Positions 41,544 through 50,149 of a stretch of DNA of 64,000 nt are shown here, piece by piece. Under the pieces are notes generated by a model. It saw only the letters and a list, made by a program, of their open reading frames with translations. It made no database searches and was not told where the DNA came from. The position numbers were made by a program, and so were the translations under genes. Source of the stretch: Duganella sacchari (GTDB lineage Bacteria; Pseudomonadota; Gammaproteobacteria; Burkholderiales; Burkholderiaceae_D); contig NZ_FRCX01000007.1 of NCBI RefSeq assembly GCF_900143065.1, positions 398,705-462,704 on the forward strand. Reading direction: 5' to 3'. Numbering within the stretch: the first letter of the stretch is position 1; each line of letters begins with the position of its first letter.

Positions 41544-41580
41544 TACTTACCAAAATGTACGTACTTACATTTCGTAAGTA
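41544..41580. promoter_or_regulatory. Candidate HxlR operator in the divergent promoter
   Basis: TACTTAC (41562-41568) and GTAAGTA (41574-41580) form a 7-5-7 palindrome. The same half-site TACTTAC occurs again at 41544-41550. The cluster lies between the two divergent start codons, as expected for an operator governing both genes. Confidence 0.65.
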
Positions 41581-41623
41581 TAGCCTATATGATGGGCTCA
41601 TCCATCTTTTTAAGGAGAACCAC

Positions 41624-42472
41624 ATGATCGTCGTTACCGCAGCAACCGGCCAACTGGGCCGTCTCGTGATTGCCAACCTGCTCAAAACCACGCCGGCCGC
41701 GCAGATCGTCGCCGCTGTGCGCGACCGCGCCAAGGCGGCTGACCTGGCCGCGCAGGGCGTGCAGGTGCGCCGCGCCGACTATACCGATCCGGCCTCGCTG
41801 GATGCCGCCTTCCAGGGCGCCACCAAGGTGCTGCTGATTTCGTCGAATGACCTGGGCAACCGCGTGGCCCAGCACCGCAACGCCATCGATGCCGCCGCCC
41901 GCGCCAAGGTCGGCCTGCTGGCCTACACCAGCGTGCTGCATGCGGACCGTTCGACGCTGGACCTGGCGGCGGAACACCGCGCAACCGAAGACGCAGTGCG
42001 CGCCTCGGGTCTGCCTTACACCTTGCTGCGCAACGGCTGGTATGTGGAAAACTACACCGGCAGCCTGGGCGCGGCGTTGGCGCACAATGCGCTGGCGGGC
42101 GGCGCGGGCGAAGGCCGCATCTCGGCGGCGGCGCGTTCCGACTATGCGGAAGCGGCGGCCGTGGTGCTGACCCAGTCTGGCGCGGTAGAGCAGGTGTATG
42201 AACTGGCGGGCGATAGCGCGTTCACGCTGGCGGACCTGGCGGCTGAGGTGTCGCGCCAGAGCGGCAAGGACATCCCGTTCCACAACCTGCCGCAAGCGGA
42301 GTACCGTGATCTGCTGGTGAATGTGGGATTGCCAGTGCCGCTGGCCGAGTTGATCGCCGATTCCGACGCCCAGGCCGCCAAGGGCGTGCTGTTTGATGAC
42401 AGCGGCGTGCTGGGCAAGCTGATCGGTCATCCGACCGTGTCGCTGAGCGCGGCTGTCAAAGCGGCGCTGTAA
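41624..42472 (+). CDS. NAD(P)H:quinone oxidoreductase, QorB-like (NmrA/SDR family)
   Basis: The 282-residue protein starts MIVVTAATGQLGRLVIANLL, the extended Rossmann motif of atypical SDRs. It continues with LLISSNDLGNRVAQHRNAID and LPYTLLRNGWYVENY, matching the QOR2/QorB group that reduces quinones with NADPH. AAGGAG is six bases upstream of ATG 41624. It is divergent from an HxlR regulator, as in the known hxlR-qorB arrangement, and ends at a strong terminator. Confidence 0.92.
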   Translation: MIVVTAATGQLGRLVIANLLKTTPAAQIVAAVRDRAKAADLAAQGVQVRRADYTDPASLDAAFQGATKVLLISSNDLGNRVAQHRNAIDAAARAKVGLLAYTSVLHADRSTLDLAAEHRATEDAVRASGLPYTLLRNGWYVENYTGSLGAALAHNALAGGAGEGRISAAARSDYAEAAAVVLTQSGAVEQVYELAGDSAFTLADLAAEVSRQSGKDIPFHNLPQAEYRDLLVNVGLPVPLAELIADSDAQAAKGVLFDDSGVLGKLIGHPTVSLSAAVKAAL

Positions 42473-42476
42473 TGAA

Positions 42477-42529
42477 AAAAGCCGTCTGACTTGAATGCGA
42501 TCCTGAATGCATTCAGCCAGACGGCTTTT
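42477..42529. terminator. Bidirectional terminator between qorB-like gene and tRNA-Leu copies 1-2
   Basis: AAAAGCCGTCTG pairs with CAGACGGCTTTT around a 29-base insert that itself folds through GAATGC / GCATTC. The same 55-base unit, slightly changed, lies at 43956-44010 downstream of tRNA-Leu copy 4. Confidence 0.85.
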
Positions 42530-42541
42530 CTACGGAATTTT

Positions 42542-42626
42542 TGGTGCCCACGGAGGGACTCGAACCCCCACACCTTGCGGCACATGGACCTGAACCATGC
42601 GCGTCTACCAATTCCGCCACGTGGGC
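42542..42626 (-). tRNA. tRNA-Leu (anticodon CAG), copy 1
   Basis: This is an 85-base long-variable-arm tRNA. The acceptor stem is GCCCACG / CGTGGGC, and CATGG-TTCAGGT-CCATG gives anticodon CAG. The variable arm and T-arm GGGGGTTCGAGTCCC are present and CCA is encoded. It is identical in sequence to the three other copies. Confidence 0.96.
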
Positions 42627-42654
42627 ATTTGTAACATCAACAGAAATCAGCGCT

Positions 42655-42739
42655 TGGTGCCCACGGAGGGACTCGAACCCCCACACCTTGCGGCACATGG
42701 ACCTGAACCATGCGCGTCTACCAATTCCGCCACGTGGGC
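42655..42739 (-). tRNA. tRNA-Leu (anticodon CAG), copy 2
   Basis: Identical in its 85 bases to copy 1 and separated from it by 28 bases. The two are probably processed from one transcript that ends at the terminator at 42477-42529. Confidence 0.96.
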
Positions 42740-42920
42740 GCTGATACTGTCTTGCTGCTACTTCCTGCTGCTTGTTCTGCAACAGAAGGCACGCATCTTA
42801 AAGGCCGTACGGGTGCTCGTCAATAGCAAACTGCTGCTTTTGTGAAATTATTTCGCTTTTTACTTGTGTGCCGAGTTCCCGCATAATCAAGTTTCTTTCG
42901 ATACCGTACCTGCCTGCGCA

Positions 42921-43667
42921 ATGTTCGCGTCCCTGAGCCCATTGGCTGTGGCCGGTTTGCTGGTGCTGTCGGCCAGTGTCCGCGCCACTGAAGTCGTCAC
43001 GCTGACGAGCGGCGAGTGGCTGCCCTATATTTCCCCCAGCTTGCCGCATTACGGACCGCTGTCGCGCATCGTCAGCGAGGCGTTTGCGCTGGAAGGCGTG
43101 GAGGTGCGCTACCTGTTCCGGCCCTGGAGCCGCGCCTACGTTGAAGGCGCAGGCGAGGGCGTCAACGGCACCATGGTGTGGAGCACGCTGGGGCGCGACA
43201 CGGAGCGCGAACGCCGCTTCCATATCAGCGACGCCGTGTTTGATGGTCAGTCGGTATTTTTCCATCTGAAGACGTTTCCGTTCCGCTGGCAGGGTTATGC
43301 GGCGCTGGCCAAGGTGCGCGTGGGCGGCACGGCGGGTTATGAGTATGCGTTTGATAAATACCCGTTCATCCAGGTCGATCGCACGGCGGCCAGCGACGAG
43401 CAAAATTTCCGCAAGCTGCTGGCGCGGCGATTTGATGTGTTTCCGTCGAATCTCGATGTGGGGCGCCAGATCATGCGCAGTACGCTGACGCCGGCCGAGG
43501 CGGAGCAGATCACCTGGGATGTGCACCCGTATAACATCACCCACTACCATCTGCTGCTGAACAAGGAGCATGCGGATAACGTGCGCTATCTGGCCTTGTT
43601 CAACAAGGGGCTGAGGCGGCTGAAGGAGAGCGGCAGGTATGCCGAGTATTTGCGGGTGCTGAAATGA
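42921..43667 (+). CDS. Periplasmic substrate-binding (PBP2-like) protein
   Basis: The 248-residue exported protein has a signal peptide (about 1-25, ending VRA) and the pattern of small extracellular solute-binding proteins: VVTLTSGEWLPYISP at the N-terminus, then ALEGVEVRYLFRPWSRAY and VNGTMVWSTLGRDTERERRF. No permease or ATPase gene is next to it. ATG 42921 is chosen because it opens the signal peptide. It lies on the plus strand between tRNA-Leu copies that run on the minus strand, and it is closed by its own terminator. Confidence 0.85.
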   Translation: MFASLSPLAVAGLLVLSASVRATEVVTLTSGEWLPYISPSLPHYGPLSRIVSEAFALEGVEVRYLFRPWSRAYVEGAGEGVNGTMVWSTLGRDTERERRFHISDAVFDGQSVFFHLKTFPFRWQGYAALAKVRVGGTAGYEYAFDKYPFIQVDRTAASDEQNFRKLLARRFDVFPSNLDVGRQIMRSTLTPAEAEQITWDVHPYNITHYHLLLNKEHADNVRYLALFNKGLRRLKESGRYAEYLRVLK

Positions 43668-43707
43668 AAAAAGCCGCAAACTCCTGAGGGATGTTTGCGG
43701 CTTTTTT
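43667..43707. terminator. Bidirectional terminator between the solute-binding gene and tRNA-Leu copy 3
   Basis: A 15-bp perfect stem AAAAAAGCCGCAAAC / GTTTGCGGCTTTTTT with an 11-base loop has A/T runs at both ends, serving both convergent transcripts. Confidence 0.92.
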
Positions 43708-43717
43708 GCGGAATTTT

Positions 43718-43802
43718 TGGTGCCCACGGAGGGACTCGAACCCCCACACCTTGCGGCACATGGACCTGAACCATGCGCGTCTACCAATTCCGCCACGTGG
43801 GC
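43718..43802 (-). tRNA. tRNA-Leu (anticodon CAG), copy 3
   Basis: Identical to copies 1, 2 and 4 over 85 bases, CCA included. It has its own terminator (43667-43707). Confidence 0.96.
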
Positions 43803-43955
43803 ATTTTGCTGCTTTGCTCTGCTGCGTTGTCTGCATCAGAGGCCAGTATCTTACGGGAGGGGAGGGGTATCGTCAAGGGCGCGCAACTTGTTTTTCGAAA
43901 GTTTTTAATCCTGTCGTGTCGCGGCGTGCTGGCCGCCAAGGATGGCCGGAAATGA

Positions 43956-44010
43956 AAAAAGCCGCCTGGCTTGAATGCGATCCTGAATGCACTCAGCCAG
44001 ACGGCTTTTT
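43956..44010 (-). terminator. Terminator after tRNA-Leu copy 4
   Basis: AAAAAGCCGCCTGGC (43956-43970) pairs with GCCAGACGGCTTTTT (43996-44010) with one C-A mismatch, and T6 follows on the minus strand. It is a near copy of the terminator at 42477-42529, including the inner GAATGCGATCCTGAATGC segment. Confidence 0.85.
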
Positions 44011-44020
44011 ACGGAATTTT

Positions 44021-44105
44021 TGGTGCCCACGGAGGGACTCGAACCCCCACACCTTGCGGCACATGGACCTGAACCATGCGCGTCTACCAATTCCGCCACG
44101 TGGGC
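44021..44105 (-). tRNA. tRNA-Leu (anticodon CAG), copy 4
   Basis: The first copy in transcription order, identical to the other three. A consensus -10 box TATAAT lies 25 bases upstream of its 5' end. Confidence 0.96.
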
Positions 44106-44130
44106 AATGATACTTCTGAACAACTCTGTT

Positions 44131-44136
44131 ATTATA
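44131..44136 (-). promoter_or_regulatory. -10 box for tRNA-Leu copy 4
   Basis: Perfect TATAAT on the minus strand, 25 bases upstream of the mature tRNA 5' end. No good -35 is seen at the usual spacing. Confidence 0.55.
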
Positions 44137-44390
44137 TCGACCGGGAGAGTTTCGCGCCAGATGAACTTTTTAGATTCCTTACTGCACATCAACCCTGTCT
44201 AACAGTTCCCGCTGCTTTCGCTGCGAGAGACCAGGATTATAGAGGAATTCATGGCGATGTCAAATGCCTCCCATTAATTTTTTTCAAAAATCCGCTACGC
44301 GGCGTGCATTAGTCAATCAAGGCGTTTCCAAGTACACTACGCCTGTCGCGATGCCATATATATGCTAACTGTAAAAACAAGAAAAAACTT

Positions 44391-46850
44391 TTGAACCAAT
44401 CTACACATACCATTCCTAGCCGGGAGGAAATTCTCGGCATCTTCCGCAGTGCCAAAGGTCCGTTGGACCTGCGCGCGCTGTCGAAATCGCTGAAAGTCGC
44501 CACCGACGCCCAGGCAGTCCTGTCGCGCCGTCTGAACGCCATGCAGCGTGACGGCCAGATCATGGTCGACGACACTGGCCATTACACGCTGGCCACGCAG
44601 ACCGGCTTTATTGCGGGCCGCGTCAGCAGCCACCGTGATGGCTTCGGCTTTGTGATCCCGGATGAGCCGGGCGAAGACCTGTTCCTGCCTGAAAAGGAAA
44701 TGCAGAAAGTGCTGCACGGCGACCGTGTGCTGGCCAAGATTGTCGGCGTGGATCGCCGCGGCCGCCCGGAAGGCACGATTGTTGAAGTGACGCAGCGTGC
44801 CAATACCCATATCATCGGCCGCCTGCTCAACGAAAACGGCGCCTGGATCGTGTCGCCGGAAGACCAGCGCATCGCGCAGGATATTCTGGTTGAAGGTGCG
44901 ATTGGCAAGGCCAAGACCGGCCAGATCGTCAGCGTTGAACTGACCGAGCAACCGATGCGCTTCAAGCAGCCGGTCGGCAAGATCGTCGAAGTACTCGGTT
45001 CGCTGGACGACCCTGGCATGGAAATCGAAATTGCCGTGCGCAAGTTCGGCGTGCCGCATATCTTCTCGGATGGCGCACTGCGCCAAGCCAACAAGCTGCC
45101 GGACCATGTGCGCGAAAGCGACTGGGGCGAGCGTGTCGACCTGCGCGACGTACCGCTGGTAACCATCGACGGCGAAGACGCGCGCGACTTTGACGATGCG
45201 GTCTACTGCGAACCGATCAAGATCGGCCGTGCCAACGGCTACCGCCTGATCGTCGCGATTGCCGACGTCAGCCACTACGTCAAGCCGAACGACGCACTGG
45301 ATGGCGATGCGCTGGAGCGCAGCACCTCGGTCTACTTCCCGCGCCGCGTGATTCCCATGCTGCCGGAGAAACTGTCCAACGGCCTGTGCTCGCTGAACCC
45401 GGCGGTGGACCGTCTGACGCTGGTGTGCGATGCCGTGGTCACGGCCAAAGGCGAGATCAAGGCTTACCAGTTCTACCCGGCCGTGATTCACTCGGCCGCG
45501 CGGTTGACCTACACCGAAGTGGCGGACATCCTCGGCAACACCAAGGGTCCGGAGGCTGCGCGCCGTCCAGGCCTGGTGCCGCATCTGACCAATCTGTACG
45601 ACGTGTTCCAGGCGCTGCTCAAAGCGCGTGCTGAACGCGGCGCGATCGATTTCGAAACCACCGAAACCTATATCGTCTGCAACCCGAGCGGCAAGATCGA
45701 GAAGATCATTCCGCGCACCCGCAACGATGCGCACCGCCTCATCGAAGAGTGCATGCTGACTGCCAACGTGTGCGCAGCGGATCTGCTGATCCGCCACAAG
45801 CATCCTGGCACCTACCGCATTCACGCTACGCCGACGGCTGAAAAGCTCAAGCAGGTACGCACCTTCCTCAAGCAGGTCGGCCTGTCTCTGAATGGCGGCG
45901 ACAAGCCAGCTGCAGCGGACTATGCTGCGCTGATGCGCGAGATCAAGGAACGTCCGGATGCATCGCTGCTGCAGACCATGCTGCTGCGCTCGATGCAGCA
46001 GGCGGTCTACTCGCCCGATAACATCGGTCACTTCGGCCTGGCGTATGAGGCGTATGCCCACTTCACCAGCCCGATCCGCCGCTATCCGGACTTGCTCACG
46101 CACCGCGCCATCAAGGCTATCCTGCTGGGTAAAAAGTACGAGCCGAAGATTGCCAGCACCAGTGTGCTGAACACCAACGTCTCGAACGCGACCCGCAAGC
46201 AGCAAGCCAAGGACAAGGCCGAGGGCAAAGAGAAAAAAGCCGCAGACCTGACCGTGTGGGATGCGCTGGGCGTGCACTGCTCGGCCAACGAGCGTCGCGC
46301 CGACGAAGCCTCGCGCGACGTCGAGAACTGGCTCAAGTGCTACTTCATGCAGGACAAGCTGGGCGAGGAATACACCGGCATCATCACCGGCGTGACCACG
46401 TTTGGCATCTTCGTGCAGCTCGACCAGCTGTTCGTTGAAGGCCTGGTGCACGTGACCGATCTAGGCCAGGATTACTTCCAGTATGACGACGCCCGCCACG
46501 AACTCAGGGGCGAGCGCACCGGCAAGAAGTTCCAGCTGACCGACCGCGTTGCCGTGCAAGTGGTGCGCGTGGATCTGGAGTCACGCAAGATCGACCTGCG
46601 TCTGGCCGGCGCCGATGCGGTCGAGGCGCCAGCCGGTGGGGCCGCCCGCAAGCCCGCACGTGACAGCAAGACCAACATCAAGCCTGGCCCGGCCATTCCG
46701 GCCGCCAAGCCAGGCAAACCAGCCCGCAAGCCGGCTGCTGCCCCAGCGGCCGCAGCCCAGCCGAAGGCAGCATCCCGCAAGCCCAAGGCTGCCCCCGCAG
46801 CCAAACCCAGAGCAGCCAAAGCTGCCACTAAAAGTAAGAAGAAGCGATAA
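44391..46850 (+). CDS. rnr: Ribonuclease R
   Basis: RNase R is a processive 3'-5' exoribonuclease that degrades structured RNA. The 819-residue protein has an N-terminal helix-turn-helix and cold-shock domains. The catalytic RNB domain shows VTIDGEDARDFDDAVY with the metal-binding aspartates, and the FTSPIRRYPDLLTHR signature is near residue 560. An S1 domain follows (YTGIITGVTTFGIFVQLDQLFVEG). The last 85 residues are a lysine-alanine-proline tail. The likely start is TTG 44391 (MNQSTHTIPSREEIL); no in-frame ATG is upstream and the ribosome binding site is weak. rlmB follows directly. Confidence 0.95.
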   Translation: MNQSTHTIPSREEILGIFRSAKGPLDLRALSKSLKVATDAQAVLSRRLNAMQRDGQIMVDDTGHYTLATQTGFIAGRVSSHRDGFGFVIPDEPGEDLFLPEKEMQKVLHGDRVLAKIVGVDRRGRPEGTIVEVTQRANTHIIGRLLNENGAWIVSPEDQRIAQDILVEGAIGKAKTGQIVSVELTEQPMRFKQPVGKIVEVLGSLDDPGMEIEIAVRKFGVPHIFSDGALRQANKLPDHVRESDWGERVDLRDVPLVTIDGEDARDFDDAVYCEPIKIGRANGYRLIVAIADVSHYVKPNDALDGDALERSTSVYFPRRVIPMLPEKLSNGLCSLNPAVDRLTLVCDAVVTAKGEIKAYQFYPAVIHSAARLTYTEVADILGNTKGPEAARRPGLVPHLTNLYDVFQALLKARAERGAIDFETTETYIVCNPSGKIEKIIPRTRNDAHRLIEECMLTANVCAADLLIRHKHPGTYRIHATPTAEKLKQVRTFLKQVGLSLNGGDKPAAADYAALMREIKERPDASLLQTMLLRSMQQAVYSPDNIGHFGLAYEAYAHFTSPIRRYPDLLTHRAIKAILLGKKYEPKIASTSVLNTNVSNATRKQQAKDKAEGKEKKAADLTVWDALGVHCSANERRADEASRDVENWLKCYFMQDKLGEEYTGIITGVTTFGIFVQLDQLFVEGLVHVTDLGQDYFQYDDARHELRGERTGKKFQLTDRVAVQVVRVDLESRKIDLRLAGADAVEAPAGGAARKPARDSKTNIKPGPAIPAAKPGKPARKPAAAPAAAAQPKAASRKPKAAPAAKPRAAKAATKSKKKR

Positions 46851-47597
46851 ATGAGCAAGAATAAAATGATTTTCGGTTTCCACGCGGTGACCTCGCGTCT
46901 GCGTCACGAGGCGTCGTCGGTGGAAGAAATTTTCGTCGACGCCACGCGCGATGACCGCCGCATGAAGGACCTGGTTGCCAACGCCAAGGCCGCTGGTGTG
47001 CGCGTGATGCCGGTGGATTCGGCGCGCCTGGACAAGATCGTCGGCACCCGCCGCCACCAGGGCGTGATCGCGTTTGCCTCGCAGCTGGCGCTGGCGCGCA
47101 ATCTGGACGAGCTGCTGGATGCGATCGATGGCCCGCCGCTGCTGCTGGTCCTCGACGGCATCACCGATCCGCACAATCTGGGCGCCTGCCTGCGTGTGGC
47201 CGACGGCGTTGGCGCGCACGCAGTGATCGTGCCGAAGGACCGCGCGGTTGGCCTGAACGCCACGGCCGCCAAGGTGGCGTCCGGTGCCGCCGAGACCGTG
47301 CCCTACATCACCGTGACCAATCTGGCGCGCACCCTGCGCGAGCTGAAAGAGCGTGACATCTGGCTGATCGGTACTTCGGACGACGGCGAAAAAGGCCTGT
47401 ACGAAGCCGACTTCACCGGCCCGACCGCGCTGGTCATGGGTTCGGAAGGCGAGGGCATGCGCCGCCTGACCCGCGAGACCTGCGATATGCTGGTCAGCAT
47501 TCCGATGTTCGGCTCGGTCGAGAGTCTGAACGTCTCCGTCGCCTCGGGCGTCTGTCTGTACGAAGCCCGCCGCCAGCGTATCGCGCGAGAAGGTTAA
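46851..47597 (+). CDS. rlmB: 23S rRNA (guanosine-2251-2'-O)-methyltransferase RlmB
   Basis: RlmB methylates Gm2251 in the P-loop of 23S rRNA. The 248-residue SPOUT protein begins with a short substrate-binding domain (MSKNKMIFGFHAVTSRL). It ends with the knotted SAM domain, seen in LVLDGITDPHNLGACLRVADG, VMGSEGEGMRRL and VSIPMFGSVESLNVSVA. Its ATG follows the rnr stop with no gap, so the two are co-transcribed and probably coupled. Confidence 0.97.
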   Translation: MSKNKMIFGFHAVTSRLRHEASSVEEIFVDATRDDRRMKDLVANAKAAGVRVMPVDSARLDKIVGTRRHQGVIAFASQLALARNLDELLDAIDGPPLLLVLDGITDPHNLGACLRVADGVGAHAVIVPKDRAVGLNATAAKVASGAAETVPYITVTNLARTLRELKERDIWLIGTSDDGEKGLYEADFTGPTALVMGSEGEGMRRLTRETCDMLVSIPMFGSVESLNVSVASGVCLYEARRQRIAREG

Positions 47598-47628
47598 GCA
47601 GTCCTCCAGCGATAACGATACGCACTAC

Positions 47629-47655
47629 CCGGCGGCCGACTTCGAGGGCCGCCGG
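47629..47655. other. GC-rich hairpin between rlmB and cysE
   Basis: A perfect 9-bp stem CCGGCGGCC / GGCCGCCGG has a nine-base loop. The following bases are TTCTCCCTCC rather than a T-run, so it may be a weak terminator, an mRNA 3'-end stabiliser or a chance dyad. Confidence 0.5.
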
Positions 47656-47743
47656 TTCTCCCTCCCTCCGAAGTCAGCCGCTGTTCAGCAACTCCCAACC
47701 GGATACGCTAACATGAAGCACCGGTTGTCATTCTGGATACGCC

Positions 47744-48478
47744 ATGTTCCATCGCCTGCGCCAAGACATCAACAGCATCATTGAACGCGACCCTGCCGCC
47801 CGCAATGCCTGGGAAGTATTGACCTGCTATCCGGGACTGCAAGCCATTGTCATGCACCGCTGGGCGCACTGGTGCTGGACGCACAGGATGAAATGGCTGG
47901 GGCGCTTTATTTCCTACCTGGCCCGCATCATCACCGGCATCGAGATCCACCCCGGCGCCACCATTGGCCGCCGTGTATTCATCGACCACGGCTTTGGCGT
48001 GGTGATCGGCGAGACGGCTGAAGTGGGTGACGATTGCACCATCTACCAGGGCGTGACGCTGGGCGGCACCTCGCTGCACACGGGCGCCAAGCGTCATCCG
48101 ACGCTGGCGCGTGGCGTGATTGTCGGCGCTGGCGCCAAGGTGCTGGGCGGCTTTACGGTGGGCGAGTATGCCAAGGTGGGCTCGAATGCAGTGCTGCTCA
48201 AGCCGGTGCCGCCCGGCGCGACGGCGGTCGGCAATCCCGCGCACATCGTGCAGAAGGAAGCCAGCGCGGCGCCCAATCCGTTTGCGGCATATGGCGTGAC
48301 GCCGAATGGCGACGATCCGCTGTCCAAGGCGCTGCGTGGCCTGATCGAAAACGCGGCCAAGCAGGAAGAACGCATCGAACGGCTGGTAGCAACCATGAAG
48401 GCGGCGGGGTTGGAGTGTCAGAGCGTAGCTGAGTGTGATAAATTCAATTCTGTCCAATTGAACAAGCTCGTCGAATAA
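47744..48478 (+). CDS. cysE: Serine O-acetyltransferase CysE
   Basis: CysE acetylates serine with acetyl-CoA as the first step of cysteine synthesis. Here it has 244 residues, the shorter form. A helical N-terminus is followed by the left-handed hexapeptide helix (about 65-165) containing EIHPGATIGRRVFIDHGFGVVIGETAEVGD, with the catalytic His-Asp pair in DHG. The C-terminal tail ends in a helix rather than the classic isoleucine that binds CysK. cysS is about 9 kb downstream but unlinked. Confidence 0.95.
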   Translation: MFHRLRQDINSIIERDPAARNAWEVLTCYPGLQAIVMHRWAHWCWTHRMKWLGRFISYLARIITGIEIHPGATIGRRVFIDHGFGVVIGETAEVGDDCTIYQGVTLGGTSLHTGAKRHPTLARGVIVGAGAKVLGGFTVGEYAKVGSNAVLLKPVPPGATAVGNPAHIVQKEASAAPNPFAAYGVTPNGDDPLSKALRGLIENAAKQEERIERLVATMKAAGLECQSVAECDKFNSVQLNKLVE

Positions 48479-48489
48479 GGAAGCAGGCT

Positions 48490-49164
48490 ATGGAAGTGAC
48501 GCCCGAAGGCGCAGAAGTACTGGACCCGTTTGAAATCCGCGTCCTGGCCGTCCTGGCCGAAAAAGAAGCGCTGACACCGGATAACTACCCGCTGTCGCTC
48601 AACGCGCTGGTGAATGGCTGCAATCAGCTGTCCAGCCGCGACCCGGTGATGTCGCTGTCTGAAGACACGGTAGCGGAGGTGCTGCAGCGTCTCATGCAGC
48701 ACAAGTACGTGAACGGCATCACGCAGGCCGGCGCGCGCGTGACCAAGTACGAACACCGCATGCGTATCAAATGGTCGCTGGAGCAGGACAAGCTGGCCGT
48801 GCTGTCTGTGCTGATGCTGCGCGGCTTGCAGACTGCCGGCGAAATCCGCACGCGCACGGGCCGTCTGCATGAATTCAAATCGGTGGGGGATGTGGAGCTG
48901 GCGCTGCAGTTCCTGATCGATAAGTATCCGCCGCTGGTGTCGCGCCTGCCGCTGGCGCCCGGCACCAAGGAGCCGCGCTACGGCCAGCTGCTGGGCGGTG
49001 AGGAAGCGCTGGCGCGCGAAGAAACGGCGGCCAGCCTTGGTGGTTCAGTGAGTGGCGGGCAGGGCACGCGCATTGGTGCGCTGGAGCAGGAAGTCCAGCA
49101 ATTGCGTAGCCAAGTCGAAGAGCTCACGGCCCAATTCGCCGAATTCCGCAAGCAATTCGAGTAA
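48490..49164 (+). CDS. yceH: YceH family (DUF480) protein
   Basis: The 224-residue protein has two winged-helix domains of the DUF480/YceH family. It begins DPFEIRVLAVLAEKEALTPDNYPLSLNALVNGCNQ and continues with MLRGLQTAGEIRTRTGRLHEF. A C-terminal coiled coil (QEVQQLRSQVEELTAQFAEF) probably aids oligomerisation. It lies 12 bases after cysE and may share its transcript. The function is not established. Confidence 0.92.
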   Translation: MEVTPEGAEVLDPFEIRVLAVLAEKEALTPDNYPLSLNALVNGCNQLSSRDPVMSLSEDTVAEVLQRLMQHKYVNGITQAGARVTKYEHRMRIKWSLEQDKLAVLSVLMLRGLQTAGEIRTRTGRLHEFKSVGDVELALQFLIDKYPPLVSRLPLAPGTKEPRYGQLLGGEEALAREETAASLGGSVSGGQGTRIGALEQEVQQLRSQVEELTAQFAEFRKQFE

Positions 49165-49165
49165 C

Positions 49166-49193
49166 CGTCGCTCCCGCTTGGGCGGGAACGACG
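49166..49193. repeat. Short palindromic repeat after yceH
   Basis: CGTCGCTCCCGC and GCGGGAACGACG pair around TTGG with one C-A mismatch. CCCGC / GCGGG hairpins of this sort are common intergenic repeats in betaproteobacteria. A related hairpin lies after accA (60304-60327). No T-run follows. Confidence 0.6.
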
Positions 49194-49201
49194 TGGCAGG
49201 T

Positions 49202-50149
49202 TTATGCTTCTTCGCGGCGACGGCGCATCCACACGGCGACGGCAATCATTGCCACACCCGCAGCTGCACCGATCCATACCGTGGCGGTACCCAGCGTGGC
49301 CCACGATGCGTTAAAGATGGCGTCTGGCAGTGGCATCTTGTTGACCTCGTGGTCGATCGCCACCACGTCTTTGCTGAACGCCAGCCAGGAACCTGGCACT
49401 ACACCGAGCAGGATGCGGGTGGTGATGTGGCTGGTGATCCAGACCGCATCGATGCCGAAGCTGAGCGCCTTTTCTGCCCAGACCAGCAGCAGCGAACCGA
49501 TCACCGGCGTGCCGACGGCCCACAGGAAGACCTTGGAGCGCGCCATGCTCGACACCATGAGCAGCCAGCCGACCGTTGGCAATGCCCACAGGATGTACAC
49601 CGGCAGCAGGCCAAGCAAGCGCAGTGGCGTCAGATACAGGTCAGGCGTCGACAGGATGGCGCCGAACAGATTGGTACCGTGCGCCAGCAGCACGAAGCAG
49701 GCCGCCAGCAGTGTCACCAGGCCCAGTGCGACCGCAACGCCCATGGTGATGAGCGGCGCCACCACCACCGCCAGCAGCAGCTTGGACAGCACGGTACTCA
49801 GGTCCGACACCGGCAGCGACTTCCAGAACAGCATGCTGCGATCGCGGCGCTCGTCATGCAGCGCGCCCAGGCAGTAGAAGAACACCAGCAGGCCCAGTAT
49901 CATCAGCACCGGCATGCCCGCACCGATATAGGCCTGCGCCATGGTTTCCGCAATCCTGGCGCGCATCGCGCCTTCGATGGTGACGCTGGCCACGTTGTGG
50001 CCGTCAAACTGGAAACCGCTCATTTTGCCGAAGAACAGGGAAATGAACACCAGCGTGGCGATAATGCAGGCGATCACCACCGGGGTCCACAGCAGCATGC
50101 CCTTGTTTTCCCACATCTCGCGCTTGATCAGCCATTTCATGGTTTTCAT
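49202..50149 (-). CDS. ABC-2 type transporter permease
   Basis: The 315-residue membrane protein has six predicted helices (starting about residues 22, 110, 145, 180, 215 and 285) and no nucleotide-binding motif. Its start overlaps the end of the ATPase gene by four bases. With the GntR gene it forms a YtrABC-like operon. Such transporters usually export peptides or lipids or protect against envelope-active compounds; the substrate here is unknown. Confidence 0.88.
   Translation of the reverse strand: MKTMKWLIKREMWENKGMLLWTPVVIACIIATLVFISLFFGKMSGFQFDGHNVASVTIEGAMRARIAETMAQAYIGAGMPVLMILGLLVFFYCLGALHDERRDRSMLFWKSLPVSDLSTVLSKLLLAVVVAPLITMGVAVALGLVTLLAACFVLLAHGTNLFGAILSTPDLYLTPLRLLGLLPVYILWALPTVGWLLMVSSMARSKVFLWAVGTPVIGSLLLVWAEKALSFGIDAVWITSHITTRILLGVVPGSWLAFSKDVVAIDHEVNKMPLPDAIFNASWATLGTATVWIGAAAGVAMIAVAVWMRRRREEA

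Noticed and set aside
42541..44105. Possible CRISPR-like array because of four regularly worded repeats
   Set aside because: The repeats are complete 85-base tRNA-Leu genes with unequal spacing and no spacers of uniform length.
44362..44390. ATG at 44362 as the rnr start
   Set aside because: It is out of frame with rnr and ends after ten codons at a TGA.
44337..46451. 704-codon minus-strand frame opposite rnr
   Set aside because: Same GC-bias shadow; RNase R motifs on the plus strand are unambiguous.
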